Positions 19,077 through 28,850 of a stretch of DNA of 64,000 nt are shown here, in pieces (position 1 is the first letter of the stretch; every line of letters starts with the position of its first letter). The position numbers and the translations under genes were made by a program. Under the pieces are notes generated by a model. That model saw only the letters and a list, made by a program, of their open reading frames with translations. It was not told the DNA's origin and did not search any database. The DNA comes from CAVTWJ01 sp963849485 (GTDB taxonomy: Bacteria > Oederibacteriota > Muellerivitia > Muellerivitales > Muellerivitaceae). The DNA is taken from assembly GCA_963849485.1 (NCBI GenBank), contig CAWKIF010000162.1:1-64000 (forward strand), written 5' to 3'.

Positions 19077-19547
19077 TTATTCTTGCGAGTTAATAAACCC
19101 TTGAATAATTTCCCATTCCTTCGCAGTTACAGGTTGGACGGAAAGCCTGGATAACTTAAAAAGCGCCATATTCTTGAGGCCGGGCTGTTTTTTCAGGAAA
19201 TCCAAAGGGACAAGCTCTTTGCAGGCCTTCACGAACTTCACATCCACCATGTACCAGGTAGGCTTGGCGGGGTCGCTTTTGGGGTCGAAATGGACGTCCT
19301 TGGGGTCGAAGGCCGTGTGGTCAGAGTAGCCTTCCTTGACGATTTCCCCCACTCCCGCGATACCGGAAGGCTTCCCCCCCGAATAATAAAAGAACATTCC
19401 GTCGCCCTTTTTCATTTTGTCGCGCATGAAGTTACGGGCGGTATAGTTTCTCACCCCGTCCCAGAAGGTGACTTTGTCCTTTTTCCATTGCTCGACGGGA
19501 TAAACGTCGGGTTCGGCCTTCATCAACCAGTAGTTTTTGGATGGCAT
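19077..19547 (-). CDS. EVE domain protein
   Basis: 156 residues, ATG preceded by AGGGGG. The start MPSKNYWLMKAEPDVYPVEQW, then FWDGVRNYTARNFMRDKMKKGDGMFFYYSG and GIAGVGEIV, are diagnostic of the EVE fold (related to YTH/PUA), which binds modified bases in DNA or RNA. Length equals the family norm. Not operonic with a restriction gene here; modified-base reader functions are suspected for the family, but the target is unknown. Confidence 0.93.
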   Translation of the reverse strand: MPSKNYWLMKAEPDVYPVEQWKKDKVTFWDGVRNYTARNFMRDKMKKGDGMFFYYSGGKPSGIAGVGEIVKEGYSDHTAFDPKDVHFDPKSDPAKPTWYMVDVKFVKACKELVPLDFLKKQPGLKNMALFKLSRLSVQPVTAKEWEIIQGFINSQE

Positions 19548-19618
19548 GGAATTCCCCCTTGATTTCGTTCATGCTCGGTTGGATTTACCTGGGACTTCAA
19601 TACCCAGTGCAATTAAAT

Positions 19619-21394
19619 TTACGAGGGTTTTATATCCCTCTTGAAGATTAAATACCCGTCAAGCCGCTTGTAGAGTTTGTAGTTTTTGATGAGGCGACCC
19701 AAGACGCATTGGACGCCGTTGTACCCAAAGTCGTTTTGCAGGTGGATCTTTTCCGCGATCCAATCCACGGGATGTTTTACCAGTATTTCTTCCAATTCCT
19801 CCGGACGTTTGAGGTAAACCGTCTGCATGCCGATCATCAACGGGAATAAATGGTGCCGCTGAAGCGTAAAGTAATAGGGATCTTCCCAAGGCAATAATAA
19901 CAGGGAAGCCTCGGGCGGAATTTCCTTTTGGGCGAATTCGAGGAATTGTTCCATCTCCGGTATCCACGGACCGGGTGAGTTCAACCCCCGCAAGGGGGGC
20001 AGGGCCGCGTTTTGAAGCGGGCCACTGAGTTCCACGTAACAACGCAAGGCTAGGTTACTTTTGACATAGATGGCCGTATTAACGGCCAGGATGATTCCAA
20101 GGAATAAAAACATAATTCGAAATGGATCAGATAGAAGAGGACCTTTTTCAACAAGGTTGGGAAGGCCAAACTCCTTCCCGGTTTGCGTGGTAAGGATATA
20201 TAAAAGGCCCAACAGGACCGATAGCAGCGGTCCGATCCCGAAAGTGGATCCGAAAATCCCATGGGTAAGAAATGAGGCGTTTATGACCCCGAACAAAGAC
20301 AAGGCCAGGAATTTTTCAAAGGTCCGCTCTTGGGGGCGTAAAAAGAGCATGATGAATGCCAGAAATCCTGTGACCAGCAAGGTGATGGGCCAAATCTCCA
20401 TCGTTCGAAAATAGTAATCCGATTTAAGCCAAATATTTCCAGCTTCGTACCATAAAGGCCAAATCAGGGGGATCAAAAAGGAGGGAGCCATGAATAGAAG
20501 GATGGCGGCCAGGGAAACGACCCGGTTTTTCCCAAAGCTGTGCCTCCCGATGAGATAGGCCTCGACCCAGAAGGTTATCCATAAGTAAACGGTTTTATCC
20601 CAATAGAGGGAATATAAAGAAAGGAACCCATGAAGGTCGGGCAATCGGTGCTGGCTGGGAAATGCGAATAACCAGTAAAAGATATTCCCAAATCCACAAG
20701 TGAAGTAAACCGCCGCGAGCACGGCAAGAACCGACAATGTAGAGCCAATCAAAAACCACTGATAGGGTTTGAACCAGGTTTTGGGTTTAAGTATGACCAG
20801 GGACAGCAGGAGGGTTCCGTGGATCAACCCGAAGTAGACCAAGCCCGTGTTTTGTTTGAAGAGAGGCGGAACGAAAGCCAGAAAACCCGAGAGGAACATC
20901 ATCACAGGTGGATAGCCCTTTTCCCGGCTCCAAAGGAGAAAGGTGAGCGCGGCCAGAATCCAGAAGGTGCAATCGATGTCGTAATTCGGGTAGGAATAAA
21001 TGCCGTAGCCGCCGCTAATGGCAATTGGCAAGGCCAAGGCCAGGTTGAGTATCCGGTTTTCTTGGAGGAAACACAGCAAAACATAGGTCAGCAGAAAGGT
21101 CAGGGCTGAAAGGACGGCGCAATACACGATGTGATGGATAAGGGCTACCCCGAATAGCTTGATGACCAAGGCCTGGATAAGGTAGGTGCCCGGCGCGACC
21201 CAGAGGTCAAAGTCCTTATAGGGAATTTCCCCTTGCGAAATACAATAGGCGTGATCGAGAACGTAAGTGATATCCACCAAGGGTGCGGCCCGGCCGGTCT
21301 GGTAAAAGACGACTCCCGCGCAAAGAACCATGAGGAACAAGACGACGGATTTTTCAACGATCGGGAATACCGGTTTGGGGGAAGCTTGAGCCAT
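19619..21394 (-). CDS. polytopic membrane protein, glycosyltransferase-39-like
   Basis: 591 residues with about 11-12 membrane segments spread over the first ~450 residues and a soluble C-terminal domain. After the first segment the loop VDITYVLDHAYCISQGEIPYKDFDLWVAPGTYL contains the Asp pairs and the PYKDF motif typical of GT39/PMT-type transferases that use polyprenyl-phosphate sugars. It may glycosylate lipid, protein or polysaccharide on the periplasmic side. The same kind of protein is encoded at 12263-14254. It precedes, on the same strand, the polysaccharide cluster 24512-21624 but with a 230-bp gap, so it may be independent. Confidence 0.75.
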   Translation of the reverse strand: MAQASPKPVFPIVEKSVVLFLMVLCAGVVFYQTGRAAPLVDITYVLDHAYCISQGEIPYKDFDLWVAPGTYLIQALVIKLFGVALIHHIVYCAVLSALTFLLTYVLLCFLQENRILNLALALPIAISGGYGIYSYPNYDIDCTFWILAALTFLLWSREKGYPPVMMFLSGFLAFVPPLFKQNTGLVYFGLIHGTLLLSLVILKPKTWFKPYQWFLIGSTLSVLAVLAAVYFTCGFGNIFYWLFAFPSQHRLPDLHGFLSLYSLYWDKTVYLWITFWVEAYLIGRHSFGKNRVVSLAAILLFMAPSFLIPLIWPLWYEAGNIWLKSDYYFRTMEIWPITLLVTGFLAFIMLFLRPQERTFEKFLALSLFGVINASFLTHGIFGSTFGIGPLLSVLLGLLYILTTQTGKEFGLPNLVEKGPLLSDPFRIMFLFLGIILAVNTAIYVKSNLALRCYVELSGPLQNAALPPLRGLNSPGPWIPEMEQFLEFAQKEIPPEASLLLLPWEDPYYFTLQRHHLFPLMIGMQTVYLKRPEELEEILVKHPVDWIAEKIHLQNDFGYNGVQCVLGRLIKNYKLYKRLDGYLIFKRDIKPS

Positions 21395-21455
21395 ATCACC
21401 CTATCGCGTTTAATTAAGACTAAAATCTCTAACAATACCTATGTAACCGAAAAGA

Positions 21456-21527
21456 CGCCAAGAAAAACTAAGGAAATTAATAGTTTAATGTCCTCTTACT
21501 TCTTAATTACTTTTGCCTTTCTTGGCG
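21456..21527. repeat. 10-bp perfect inverted repeat in intergenic gap
   Basis: CGCCAAGAAA (21456-21465) and TTTCTTGGCG (21518-21527) flank 52 bp of AT-rich DNA in the gap between two minus-strand genes. It lacks a T-tract, so it is not a standard terminator; a small insertion sequence-like or regulatory element is possible. Confidence 0.6.
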
Positions 21528-21623
21528 AAATTTGTCTCTGGCTTACCCTGCGGTGAGTAGGCTTTGGAAGAAAAAATCGCCTTTGCTTTGAGCTTTTGTT
21601 ACAGGATTTAAACTTTTTGGTAA

Positions 21624-21938
21624 TCAGGTTTCAATCTCTTCCGTGATGCGCCACAACTCAAAACCGCCAGCGATGCTGTAGACTTTATCGAATCCCTGGT
21701 CGGCCAGATAGGCCGCTGCACCCTGGCTGGTGTGGCCATGGTAGCAGTAGCAGACGATGGGCTTGGTCTTGTCGGTCTTGGTCACAAAGTCCTGCACGTT
21801 CGAATCATTTAAAGGCAGGGCCCCCGGAACGTGGGAAGATTCAAAAGAACGGGGGTCCCGGATATCCAGGAAGAGGGCCTTGCCCGCCTGGTGCATCTGG
21901 GCGGCATGCTCAACCGTTATTTCCTTGAATTCGTTCAT
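21624..21938 (-). CDS. rhodanese-domain protein (GlpE-like)
   Basis: 104 residues, a single rhodanese domain. The N-terminal DIRDPRSFESSHVPGALPLND and the active loop VCYCYHGHTSQGAA carry the catalytic Cys of GlpE/PspE-type thiosulfate sulfurtransferases. It should transfer sulfane sulfur via a cysteine persulfide in the cytosol. It overlaps the upstream GT2 gene (stop at 21935) by 4 nt and so belongs to that operon, though no functional link with polysaccharide synthesis is obvious. Confidence 0.9.
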   Translation of the reverse strand: MNEFKEITVEHAAQMHQAGKALFLDIRDPRSFESSHVPGALPLNDSNVQDFVTKTDKTKPIVCYCYHGHTSQGAAAYLADQGFDKVYSIAGGFELWRITEEIET

Positions 21939-22741
21939 TTCACCCGCCCATCAATCTTGAGAACTTCCTTCTCCCACAGCTTGGCGTACTTGGCAAAATC
22001 GTGGAAACCCGAGAGGGCGCAAACCGCCAAGCCGTGCCAGCCGTCCAAAAAACCCTTCCGGGTGATGTACATCCTGAAAAACGTGATAAAGGGCGCCACG
22101 GTCAGGTAAAACTTCCAGAACCGGACCTTCTTCGGGCTGGCCTCCCGGATGGCCAGGTCCGAGTAGAGGTTCATCTTTTCCACGTATTGCTCGATCGATT
22201 CATAGGCATAGTGGTTCAAGGCCTCGGCCAGCTCCAGGGTTTTGCCCTTCACTGCCAGCCCCTCATGCACCGGCCGGTCGGTGAAGGTTCCCGCGCCCTT
22301 GCGGATGAGGCGAAGCTGGGAGTCTGGCCACCAGCCGCAATGCTTAATCCACTTTCCTAAAAAGAAGGCTTTCCGCTTCAAGAAATAACCGTTCACATCC
22401 TCTGGAATCAAGGGAAATTGACGTTCTATTTCGGCGATGAGGCCGGGAGTCAATTCCTCGTCGGCGTCGAGGGAAAGGATCAAATCCCCGGAACATTTGG
22501 AAATGGCCCAGTTTTTCTGATCCGAGTAGCCCTTCCAGGGACGCACCATCGTCTTGGCTCCCAGGGATTTCGCCACCTTCACGGTTTGATCCATGCTTTG
22601 AGCGTCCACTACCAGCTTTTCGACCTTGGAGAAAGTACTTTTAGAGAATTGAATGCTCTTGAGGCAACGCGCGATATTGCGTTCCTCATTTAAAGTAATG
22701 ATGACAATGGATAAGACAGGCTTTTTAATGGTGGCTGTCAA
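21935..22741 (-). CDS. family 2 glycosyltransferase (WaaE/KdtX-like)
   Basis: 268 residues. The GT-A nucleotide-sugar core is plain: LSIVIITLNEERNIARCL, the DAQSMDQT loop, a SLDADEEL (DxD) and the following WGWWPDSQLRLIRKG/VHEGL segment; this combination is characteristic of the WaaE/KdtX family that adds heptose, glucose or galactose to the lipopolysaccharide core. C-terminal amphipathic stretches may attach it to the inner membrane. It directly precedes the GT4-deacetylase gene upstream, with a 3-nt gap, and overlaps the rhodanese downstream. Confidence 0.88.
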   Translation of the reverse strand: MTATIKKPVLSIVIITLNEERNIARCLKSIQFSKSTFSKVEKLVVDAQSMDQTVKVAKSLGAKTMVRPWKGYSDQKNWAISKCSGDLILSLDADEELTPGLIAEIERQFPLIPEDVNGYFLKRKAFFLGKWIKHCGWWPDSQLRLIRKGAGTFTDRPVHEGLAVKGKTLELAEALNHYAYESIEQYVEKMNLYSDLAIREASPKKVRFWKFYLTVAPFITFFRMYITRKGFLDGWHGLAVCALSGFHDFAKYAKLWEKEVLKIDGRVK

Positions 22742-22744
22742 TAA

Positions 22745-24512
22745 TCATCCTTTCCTTCCGAACCATTTCCGGTACCTCAGGTAGAATCCGCTGGTCTTCT
22801 TTACAAAATCGAACCCTGCCGTTTCGGGAAACATGTGCACCCGGCGGATTTCCAATAAGTCCTCGCCGAAACGGGTGGGCCCGCTGTTGACGGCAATGCC
22901 AAAGGGATAACCCGCCTCTTGGACAGCTTTTTTAATCTCCGAGTTCACGTCCCCATAGGGGTAAGCGAAGGAAAGGACAGGTCGGCCCAGGAGATCCTCC
23001 AATTTTTTTTTTGACTCCCCGACTTCTCTTTGCATCTCCACTATGGGCAGTTCGGTCAAATGACGGTGGCTGAGGGAGTGGGCCCCGATTTCCACCAGGC
23101 CGCTTTCGGCCATTTCCTTGATTTGTTCCGAACTCATGAGGGCCGCCTCGGGCTCGCCCTTGGACGTATCCCAAAAGTTGGTTTTGTGCTTTCGGTCGCC
23201 CAATACATAAACCACGGCCTTCATCTTGAATTCCCTCAACAAGGGTAAAAGATTCCGGTGGTTGTCCTCATAACCATCGTCAAAGGTGAGCACGACCGGC
23301 TTTTTGGGGAGTTTGCGTTGAAAAAAATCGCCAAAGGTGACCGCCTCAAACCCCCGGTCCCTTAAGGAGATGAGGTGATCCCTCAAGCGGTCCCGGTTGA
23401 TGAAGACGTTGTATTTGGAGCCAGGGACCGGCCCGTCCGTGACCCGGTGGTACATCAAAACGGGAATCTCGTGGAACCGGCTTAAGTTGGATTGAAGCAC
23501 CACCGACTGGTAGATGTTTTCGAGCCGGGGATAGAGGCTGTCGAGGTTGTACTCCTTCTTTAACAACTCATGACCGGTTTGGGCTGTTTGGGCCCTCAAG
23601 GCCGGGTCTTTCAGGAGCGCGACCAGGTCCTGCGCCGTTTTTTCCCAGTCAAAAGATTCACCCTCAAAACAATCGCCGAAATTGGTGCGTTTGGCTTCTT
23701 CCAAGATTGGGGGGAGGAGGGGGCCAATGTATTTTTGTTCCCCCAGGGCCAATACCGGCTTCACAGCCGCCATGGCTTCCAGGGCCACCCGGCCCGCCCC
23801 CACGACCACCGTGGCCTTCTCGTAAAAAGGGGCGAGGGAAGCCTGGAAACCGACGAAAGAAAGGCGGGGGTTTTGTTCCTGGATCGCCCGGTGTTCCTCA
23901 CCCACCGGCCCCCCCACAAACTCGAAACGGGCGTTGGGCACGGCGGCAAGAACCCGGGGAGCGACTTCCCGGGCAAGCTTGAGAATGACCTGGTTTTTGG
24001 GGCCGGACAAGCGGCCCACGATGAGGATCAGCGGCTCAGGGTTCGAGGCCGTTTCTAAAGACAATCAATTGCTCCTGTCGGAAAGCCTGGGTGTGGCGAA
24101 GCATCTGTTCCCGGATATCCTCGCACATGGCGAGGACCGTGTTTCCATAGATATTGAACCAGCGGTTCGAGAAATGCAGGTGCTGTCGCCCATGAAGGGT
24201 CGAAAGATAGGGGGTTTGGGTCCATCGGCAGGCCCAAAAACCGACCCAACTGGCCGCCCGCGAATGGGCATGGACCAGGTCGATTCCATTTTTTAGGATG
24301 AACCGCCTCAAGGCCAGGATATTCAACAATCGGTGCAACAAACCGCGGTTATAGATGGGAATGGGCGTGATTTCCGCCCGAACCGGGTGGTCGAACCGGC
24401 CCGCCGCCACAAATACCTTATGGCCGGCGTCGATTTGCCGACGGATCAGGGCCGCGGTGGAGGTTTCGGCCCCCGTGACAAAGTCCCCGCTTAAGACGTG
24501 AAGGATGTTCAT
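22745..24512 (-). CDS. GT4 glycosyltransferase - polysaccharide deacetylase fusion, frameshifted
   Basis: Two overlapping frames form one protein of ~590 residues: the start MNILHVLSGDF at 24512 (AAGGG site) encodes a GT-B N-domain ending FRNGLE, and the second frame continues with PLILIVGRLSGPKN, the C-domain of GT4 (VGAGRVALEAMA, then an acidic region), then a polysaccharide deacetylase (NodB-like) domain with VLMYHRV, LTFDDGYEDN (Asp plus metal residues) and IGAHSLSHRHL (His ligands). Removing one C from GGG at 24039-24041 (CCC on the coding strand) yields GLEPEPLILIVGRL without loss. A retaining transferase fused to a carbohydrate N-deacetylase suggests a surface polysaccharide processing enzyme. 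Confidence 0.82.
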
Positions 24513-24668
24513 GTATCCCTTTCCGGCGGCGGCTGGCAAAACAAACTAGTTTGGAAGAACCTACAAAATCGTCCAAACCATGAATGATTCTACAAAAAAG
24601 CAAGGACATCAGGGGTCCGAAAGCTAGGAAACCCTAGGGCTTCAGGTGGCACCATCCTTGCTTTTACT

Positions 24669-25363
24669 ATGGCACCCCTACGCAGGAGAATTCCTGTCTT
24701 GAGCATCGCCCGCAAAATCGTCCAGCAAAAAGCCGAAGCCCACATCAAGAGTAATAATCCCTTAGGCTGGTTCGAGGATGTCTACGCCTCGGCCCAGGGC
24801 AACGAGCTGGTGATTCCCTGGGCCAGTTTATCTCCCAATTCCTTTATGCGCGACTGGCTCGACGAGCACCCCTTCCCCCGGGGAAAAAAGGCACTGGTGG
24901 TGGGATGCGGACTGGGGGACGACGCGGAGGACCTGGACCGAAGGGGTTTCCAGGTGACCGCCTTTGACATTTCCCCCACCGCCATTCAATGGAGCCGTGA
25001 AAGATTCGCCAAAAGCCGGGTCCATTACGAGGTTTTGGACCTTTTTAAGGGCCCTTCCCGGTGGAAAAGGTCGTTTGATTTCATTTGGGAGGCCTATACC
25101 CTGCAATCCCTCTTGTCCCCCTGAAGGAGAAGGCCATCCAACGGATGTCGCAATGGGTATCGCGTCACGGGATCCTTTTGCTGGTAACCCGCGGGAGGGA
25201 AACAGAGGACCTCATCCAGGGACCGCCTTGGCCCCTCACCCGGGAACAGATGGGACTCTTCGAAGAATCAGGTCTGAAACAGGTCGAGTTCAAGGATTTC
25301 AAGGATCCCCAAAAACCCACCATCCGAAGGTTCTTAGGTTGTTACAAATTCGAGGGCAAATAG
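24669..25363 (+). CDS. SAM-dependent methyltransferase, frameshifted
   Basis: The frame 24669-25124 holds the Rossmann core: motif I VVGCGLGDDAEDL, DRRGFQVTAFDISPTAIQWSRERF, and a helix-strand region to YTLQSLL. A second frame continues from LKEKAIQRM to 25363. Adding one C to the C5 run at 25117-25121 joins them as SLLSPLKEKAIQRM, so a single missing base in a homopolymer is the likely cause. About 230 residues, class I methyltransferase of the thiopurine-methyltransferase-like or small-molecule type; substrate unknown. Divergent from the GT4-deacetylase gene; convergent with DinB. Confidence 0.8.
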
Positions 25364-25384
25364 AAGCTTTATTATTTAAAGCGG

Positions 25385-25870
25385 TCATTTTTGCAACGAC
25401 TTCCATTCGTTATGTCTTTTGTGCATCTGGCCGATATGGTGGGGGATATGGTCCATATAGGCTTCCACCATTTTTTCCAGGGTCAAGCCCCCCCTCTCGG
25501 AATGGGTGACGGTCTTGGAAAATTCCTCCTCCTCCAAAGAAAGCAGAAAATCACGGTTGGCCTGGATCACCCAGGCGAGGCCGGCCAAGGCCAGGTCGAC
25601 GTCCCGGTCCTTGTAGCGAAGCTGGGAAGACCAGATATCCTGGTCGAATGCCGTGACGGTCTTGCCGGGCTCGGCCACCGCCGTTCGATAGCGGAGGTAA
25701 AGGTGGATCTCGGTATCCAAGAGATGGAAAATCACTTCTTGGATGCACCAATGGTCCGGGTCGGGTTTGTAATGCCACATGGACCGGGGAAATTCTTTCA
25801 GGGCTTGGGGCAGGGCCAGGGCAAAGCCCCCGTATTCCTCTATTTTTTCTTTTCTCTCTTCTCGGGTCAT
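25385..25870 (-). CDS. DinB superfamily protein
   Basis: 161 residues from ATG 25870, which has an AGGA site, rather than the TTG at 25885. DinB-fold metal-site residues are present: His in WCIQEVIFHLLDTE and the paired His of HIPHHIGQMHK near the C-terminus, giving the three-His site of the family. The four-helix bundle typically binds a divalent metal and may use mycothiol, bacillithiol or similar thiols as co-substrate; the actual reaction is unknown here. Confidence 0.88.
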   Translation of the reverse strand: MTREERKEKIEEYGGFALALPQALKEFPRSMWHYKPDPDHWCIQEVIFHLLDTEIHLYLRYRTAVAEPGKTVTAFDQDIWSSQLRYKDRDVDLALAGLAWVIQANRDFLLSLEEEEFSKTVTHSERGGLTLEKMVEAYMDHIPHHIGQMHKRHNEWKSLQK

Positions 25871-25916
25871 AATCTTTCCTCTCAAAGTTCGTGAATATTC
25901 AGAGATTGTAACATCT

Positions 25917-25944
25917 GAAAAAGTCGGCTTATGCCGCCTTTTTC
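25917..25944 (-). terminator. intrinsic terminator
   Basis: A 12-bp stem with one mismatch (GAAAAAGTCGGC / GCCGCCTTTTTC, loop TTAT) followed on the minus strand by a T-rich tail, placed 125 bp downstream of the gene that ends at 26069. Confidence 0.65.
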
Positions 25945-26068
25945 AAAATTCCTTATCAGTAACCCCACGATTTCCTGCGGAAATCTTTGGGGTCGAGACC
26001 TCTGATTGTCGCATTGTTGAAGATTTTCATAGGTCTCAGATTATTCTTCCTGCCGGGATGGATTGCAA

Positions 26069-27208
26069 TCACCGAGTGGGCTTGGAAAAAGCTTCTTCGA
26101 TTTCAGTTAATCCGCTGTAGAGTTTCTCGCGGCATAAATCTTCCAGAACTTTTCGGTCTCCCGAGAGGTGAAAGGTTTGGTGCCGGTGGGTGAGGGTTTC
26201 CCCCGGGTTTAAGGCCGCGGCGGGAGAGGAAGTTTCCAGCTCAAAATAGGGGCCGTCCGGTTTTCGCCCCGGTTTGGCGGGGCCGTCGTTATAACTGTTT
26301 ACCACGTCCCCGCCATAAGGCTCTTTTTGAATTTCCCACATGGAGTTGACGTACATCCCCGGCCGGTCTGGAAGGTTATAGTGGACCAAGGTAAGGGTTT
26401 CACGCCCGGCATCCCAAGAACCCAGCCAGGGTTGGGCCCGGCGGGGGGAAACACCGATCTTGGACCTGAACTGGCCGTCCCCCTTAAAGAAAACCGCCCT
26501 TTCTCCCACCCGGAGCCCGTCCCCGTCCAGCTTGCCGAAATAACTGTCATTCACCTTAGGGCCAAGAGATTCTTCCGGCCCTTTTTGATAGGGCAGGACG
26601 ATGACGGCCCGGGGGGATGGCTGAAAAATCCCCAGGATCCAGATGGATAAAAGCCCTTTGGACTCGGTCCAGGGATTATTTCCCCGGTTCGTCAAGGTGT
26701 TCACCGATTCGAAAGCCACCCATTGGAGACTTTTATTCTTTAGACCTGTTTCTTCCCCGGAAAGAAGGCGGATATCCCTCTTCACTTCCAGATCGAATTC
26801 AAAACCCGAATAGTTTCTGAGATGGGCCCGCTTGGACATTAGAATATTGGATCGGTCGCTGCCTACTAAGTCAAAACTTTCACGGTCAAAGGAAGCGGGA
26901 ACATAGGCGTTTTCTACATCAAAGGAAGCTCCGGGGGCAAAAAAAAGTCCGTATTGGCCCCCTTCCGGCCCCAGCCAGAATCGATCCTCCCCGCCATAAG
27001 CGTTGAACTGGGGGTGAATTTTTCGGGAGGCAATCTTTTCGCGGTTGACCCATCCATGACTGAATCCCTCGGGGCCTCCATAGGCGCTGGTCAGGACCCG
27101 CCCTTGGAGTAAAGGAGCGACAGCCACCTGACGGCCTTCATCGTCCGACAAAAGAAGGATATTCGTATGGGTCTTTACCGCGTCGATATCATCCTGGAAC
27201 GAAGGCAT
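26069..27208 (-). CDS. DUF6786-like beta-sandwich protein
   Basis: 379 residues, cytosolic, no signal peptide. The sequence is rich in beta-strand patterns and contains WVAFESVNTLTNRG, FQPSPRAVIVLPYQKG and LNPGETLTHRHQTFHL, which remind me of DUF6786/galactose-mutarotase-like proteins; I am not certain. Such folds bind sugars, and some act as epimerases or carbohydrate sensors. ATG start; terminator follows. No operon partners on the same strand within 100 bp. Confidence 0.55.
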   Translation of the reverse strand: MPSFQDDIDAVKTHTNILLLSDDEGRQVAVAPLLQGRVLTSAYGGPEGFSHGWVNREKIASRKIHPQFNAYGGEDRFWLGPEGGQYGLFFAPGASFDVENAYVPASFDRESFDLVGSDRSNILMSKRAHLRNYSGFEFDLEVKRDIRLLSGEETGLKNKSLQWVAFESVNTLTNRGNNPWTESKGLLSIWILGIFQPSPRAVIVLPYQKGPEESLGPKVNDSYFGKLDGDGLRVGERAVFFKGDGQFRSKIGVSPRRAQPWLGSWDAGRETLTLVHYNLPDRPGMYVNSMWEIQKEPYGGDVVNSYNDGPAKPGRKPDGPYFELETSSPAAALNPGETLTHRHQTFHLSGDRKVLEDLCREKLYSGLTEIEEAFSKPTR

Positions 27209-27271
27209 CGCGAATCCTTGGTAATGAAATAGAAAATTTTAATTTTAAGGGAGCCAACCAACCCTGCAAAT

Positions 27272-27303
27272 AAAAAAGCCCCAGGATTAAACCCAGGGCT
27301 TCA
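27272..27303 (-). terminator. terminator after htrA
   Basis: A 10-bp stem (AAGCCCTGGG pairs with CCTGGGGCTT, two imperfect pairs) with loop TTTAAT followed by TTTTTTATTT on the minus strand, 24 bp beyond the htrA stop. Confidence 0.8.
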
Positions 27304-27326
27304 AAGAAATTGGGAACCGAAATGAA

Positions 27327-28850
27327 TTACTCATCCCCCGTCTGGAGGAAAGAATAGAGGGTCACGCCATCCCGCCAAACAAAGAGGCGAACCCCGCTTT
27401 TAAGATCGCTCTTTTTTAGGACCACCGTAAGCTGATTGGCGGACACGATATCCGTATTGCCAACCTTGCGGATAATGTCCCCCGGTTGGAGGCCCGCCTG
27501 GGCCGCCGGGCTTTGCTGATCCACCTGGGTGACGACCGGCCCCCGGGGGGCGTTGGGGGGCAGCTGGCTCTTGAGATCCGCTGTTTGATCCTGGTAAGTC
27601 AGACCTAAATTGTCATTTTCACCCTGGCCGGAGAGGTTACTCCCTTCGTTCCCTTCTTCTTTATCAGCCTTGTTCAGGAAAGTTTCATCCAGTTTTTGCA
27701 GGGTGACCGGCAGGGTTGATTCGGTCCCACCCCGGAGAATCGTCATCTGAACCGTCTGTCCCGGCTGGAAGGTGTAAAGTTTGGCCACTAGGTCGGCGGA
27801 ATTGTGCACTTTGACGCCTTCCAATGCGGTCACGATGTCGCCCGGTTTCAACCCCGCCTTTTCGGCGGCGCTGCCGGGGTTGATGTTGGAGATCAGGGCC
27901 CCTTCGGGGGAAGTTAGCCCAAAACTCTTGGCCATTTTGGGGTCGAGGGATTGGACGACGGCCCCTAAACCCGCCCGGATAATCTTGCCGTTATTGGCCA
28001 GGTCTTCCGCCGCCTTTCGGGCGATGTTGACGGGAATGGCAAAACCAATGCCTACCGACCCTCCGGTTTGGCTGTAGATCGCGCTGTTGATGCCGACCAC
28101 TTGCCCCTGGATATTGCAGAGCGGGCCGCCCGAGTTGCCCGGGTTGATGGAAGCGTCGGTTTGGATATAGCTCTGGTAGCCTTGATCCTGGCTGATCTCG
28201 ACACTGCGGCCCTTTGCTGAAATAACCCCCGTGGTGACCGTATGGTCCAAGGCGAAAGGATTTCCCACCGCGATGGCCCATTCCCCCACTTGCAGAGCGT
28301 CCGAATCCCCCAGTACCAGATGGGGAAAATTCTTTCCCTCGATCTTGATGATCCCGATATCCACCTTGTCGTCTTTACCGATAATTTTTCCCGGGTAGGT
28401 GGTTCCATCCTCCATGGTGACGGTGACCTTCTCGGCCTTTCCAATCACATGGGCATTGGTGAGGATATAGCCGTCGGAGGTGATGAGAAAACCGGAACCC
28501 AGGCTGCGCTGTTTTTGCTTAAAAACGCGCTGGGGACTTCTTTGCCCGTGGGGGCCGTAAAACCAGAAATTGAAGAAGTCGTCCATGCCGCCAAAATTGT
28601 CGAAGCCCCTTATATTCTCCGTCCATTCGGAGCTAATGTTGACAACCCCGGGGCTGACCGCGGCCGCCACGTCGATAAAGGCTTTTTGCAAGGCCAAGGC
28701 CGCGCTGTTGGCGGAAAGGGTGACCGGAGGGGGCTCTTGACCCAAATGAAGCTCGGCGGCTGTGGCGAGGGAAGGAAGAAAGGGTGTGCCCAGAAAAGCA
28801 AGAATGGCAAAAACTGAAATCGGCCTGGCCAACTTAAGGAGCTTGGTCAT
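27327..28850 (-). CDS. htrA: HtrA/DegP-type periplasmic serine protease
   Basis: 507 residues from ATG 28850, with GGAGG nine bases before it. A signal peptide (about 1-32) leads to a trypsin-like domain with the triad H134 (TNAHV), D164 (DKVDIGIIKI) and S240 (GNSGGPL), then two PDZ domains (about 285-375, 420-500). This is the DegP/DegQ layout: ATP-independent degradation and refolding of damaged envelope proteins. It is the last gene of sigma factor-hspR-htrA, overlapping hspR by 17 nt, so its expression should follow the HspR-controlled promoter at 30126-30154. A short acidic Gln/Asn-rich linker separates the PDZ domains. Confidence 0.95.
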   Translation of the reverse strand: MTKLLKLARPISVFAILAFLGTPFLPSLATAAELHLGQEPPPVTLSANSAALALQKAFIDVAAAVSPGVVNISSEWTENIRGFDNFGGMDDFFNFWFYGPHGQRSPQRVFKQKQRSLGSGFLITSDGYILTNAHVIGKAEKVTVTMEDGTTYPGKIIGKDDKVDIGIIKIEGKNFPHLVLGDSDALQVGEWAIAVGNPFALDHTVTTGVISAKGRSVEISQDQGYQSYIQTDASINPGNSGGPLCNIQGQVVGINSAIYSQTGGSVGIGFAIPVNIARKAAEDLANNGKIIRAGLGAVVQSLDPKMAKSFGLTSPEGALISNINPGSAAEKAGLKPGDIVTALEGVKVHNSADLVAKLYTFQPGQTVQMTILRGGTESTLPVTLQKLDETFLNKADKEEGNEGSNLSGQGENDNLGLTYQDQTADLKSQLPPNAPRGPVVTQVDQQSPAAQAGLQPGDIIRKVGNTDIVSANQLTVVLKKSDLKSGVRLFVWRDGVTLYSFLQTGDE

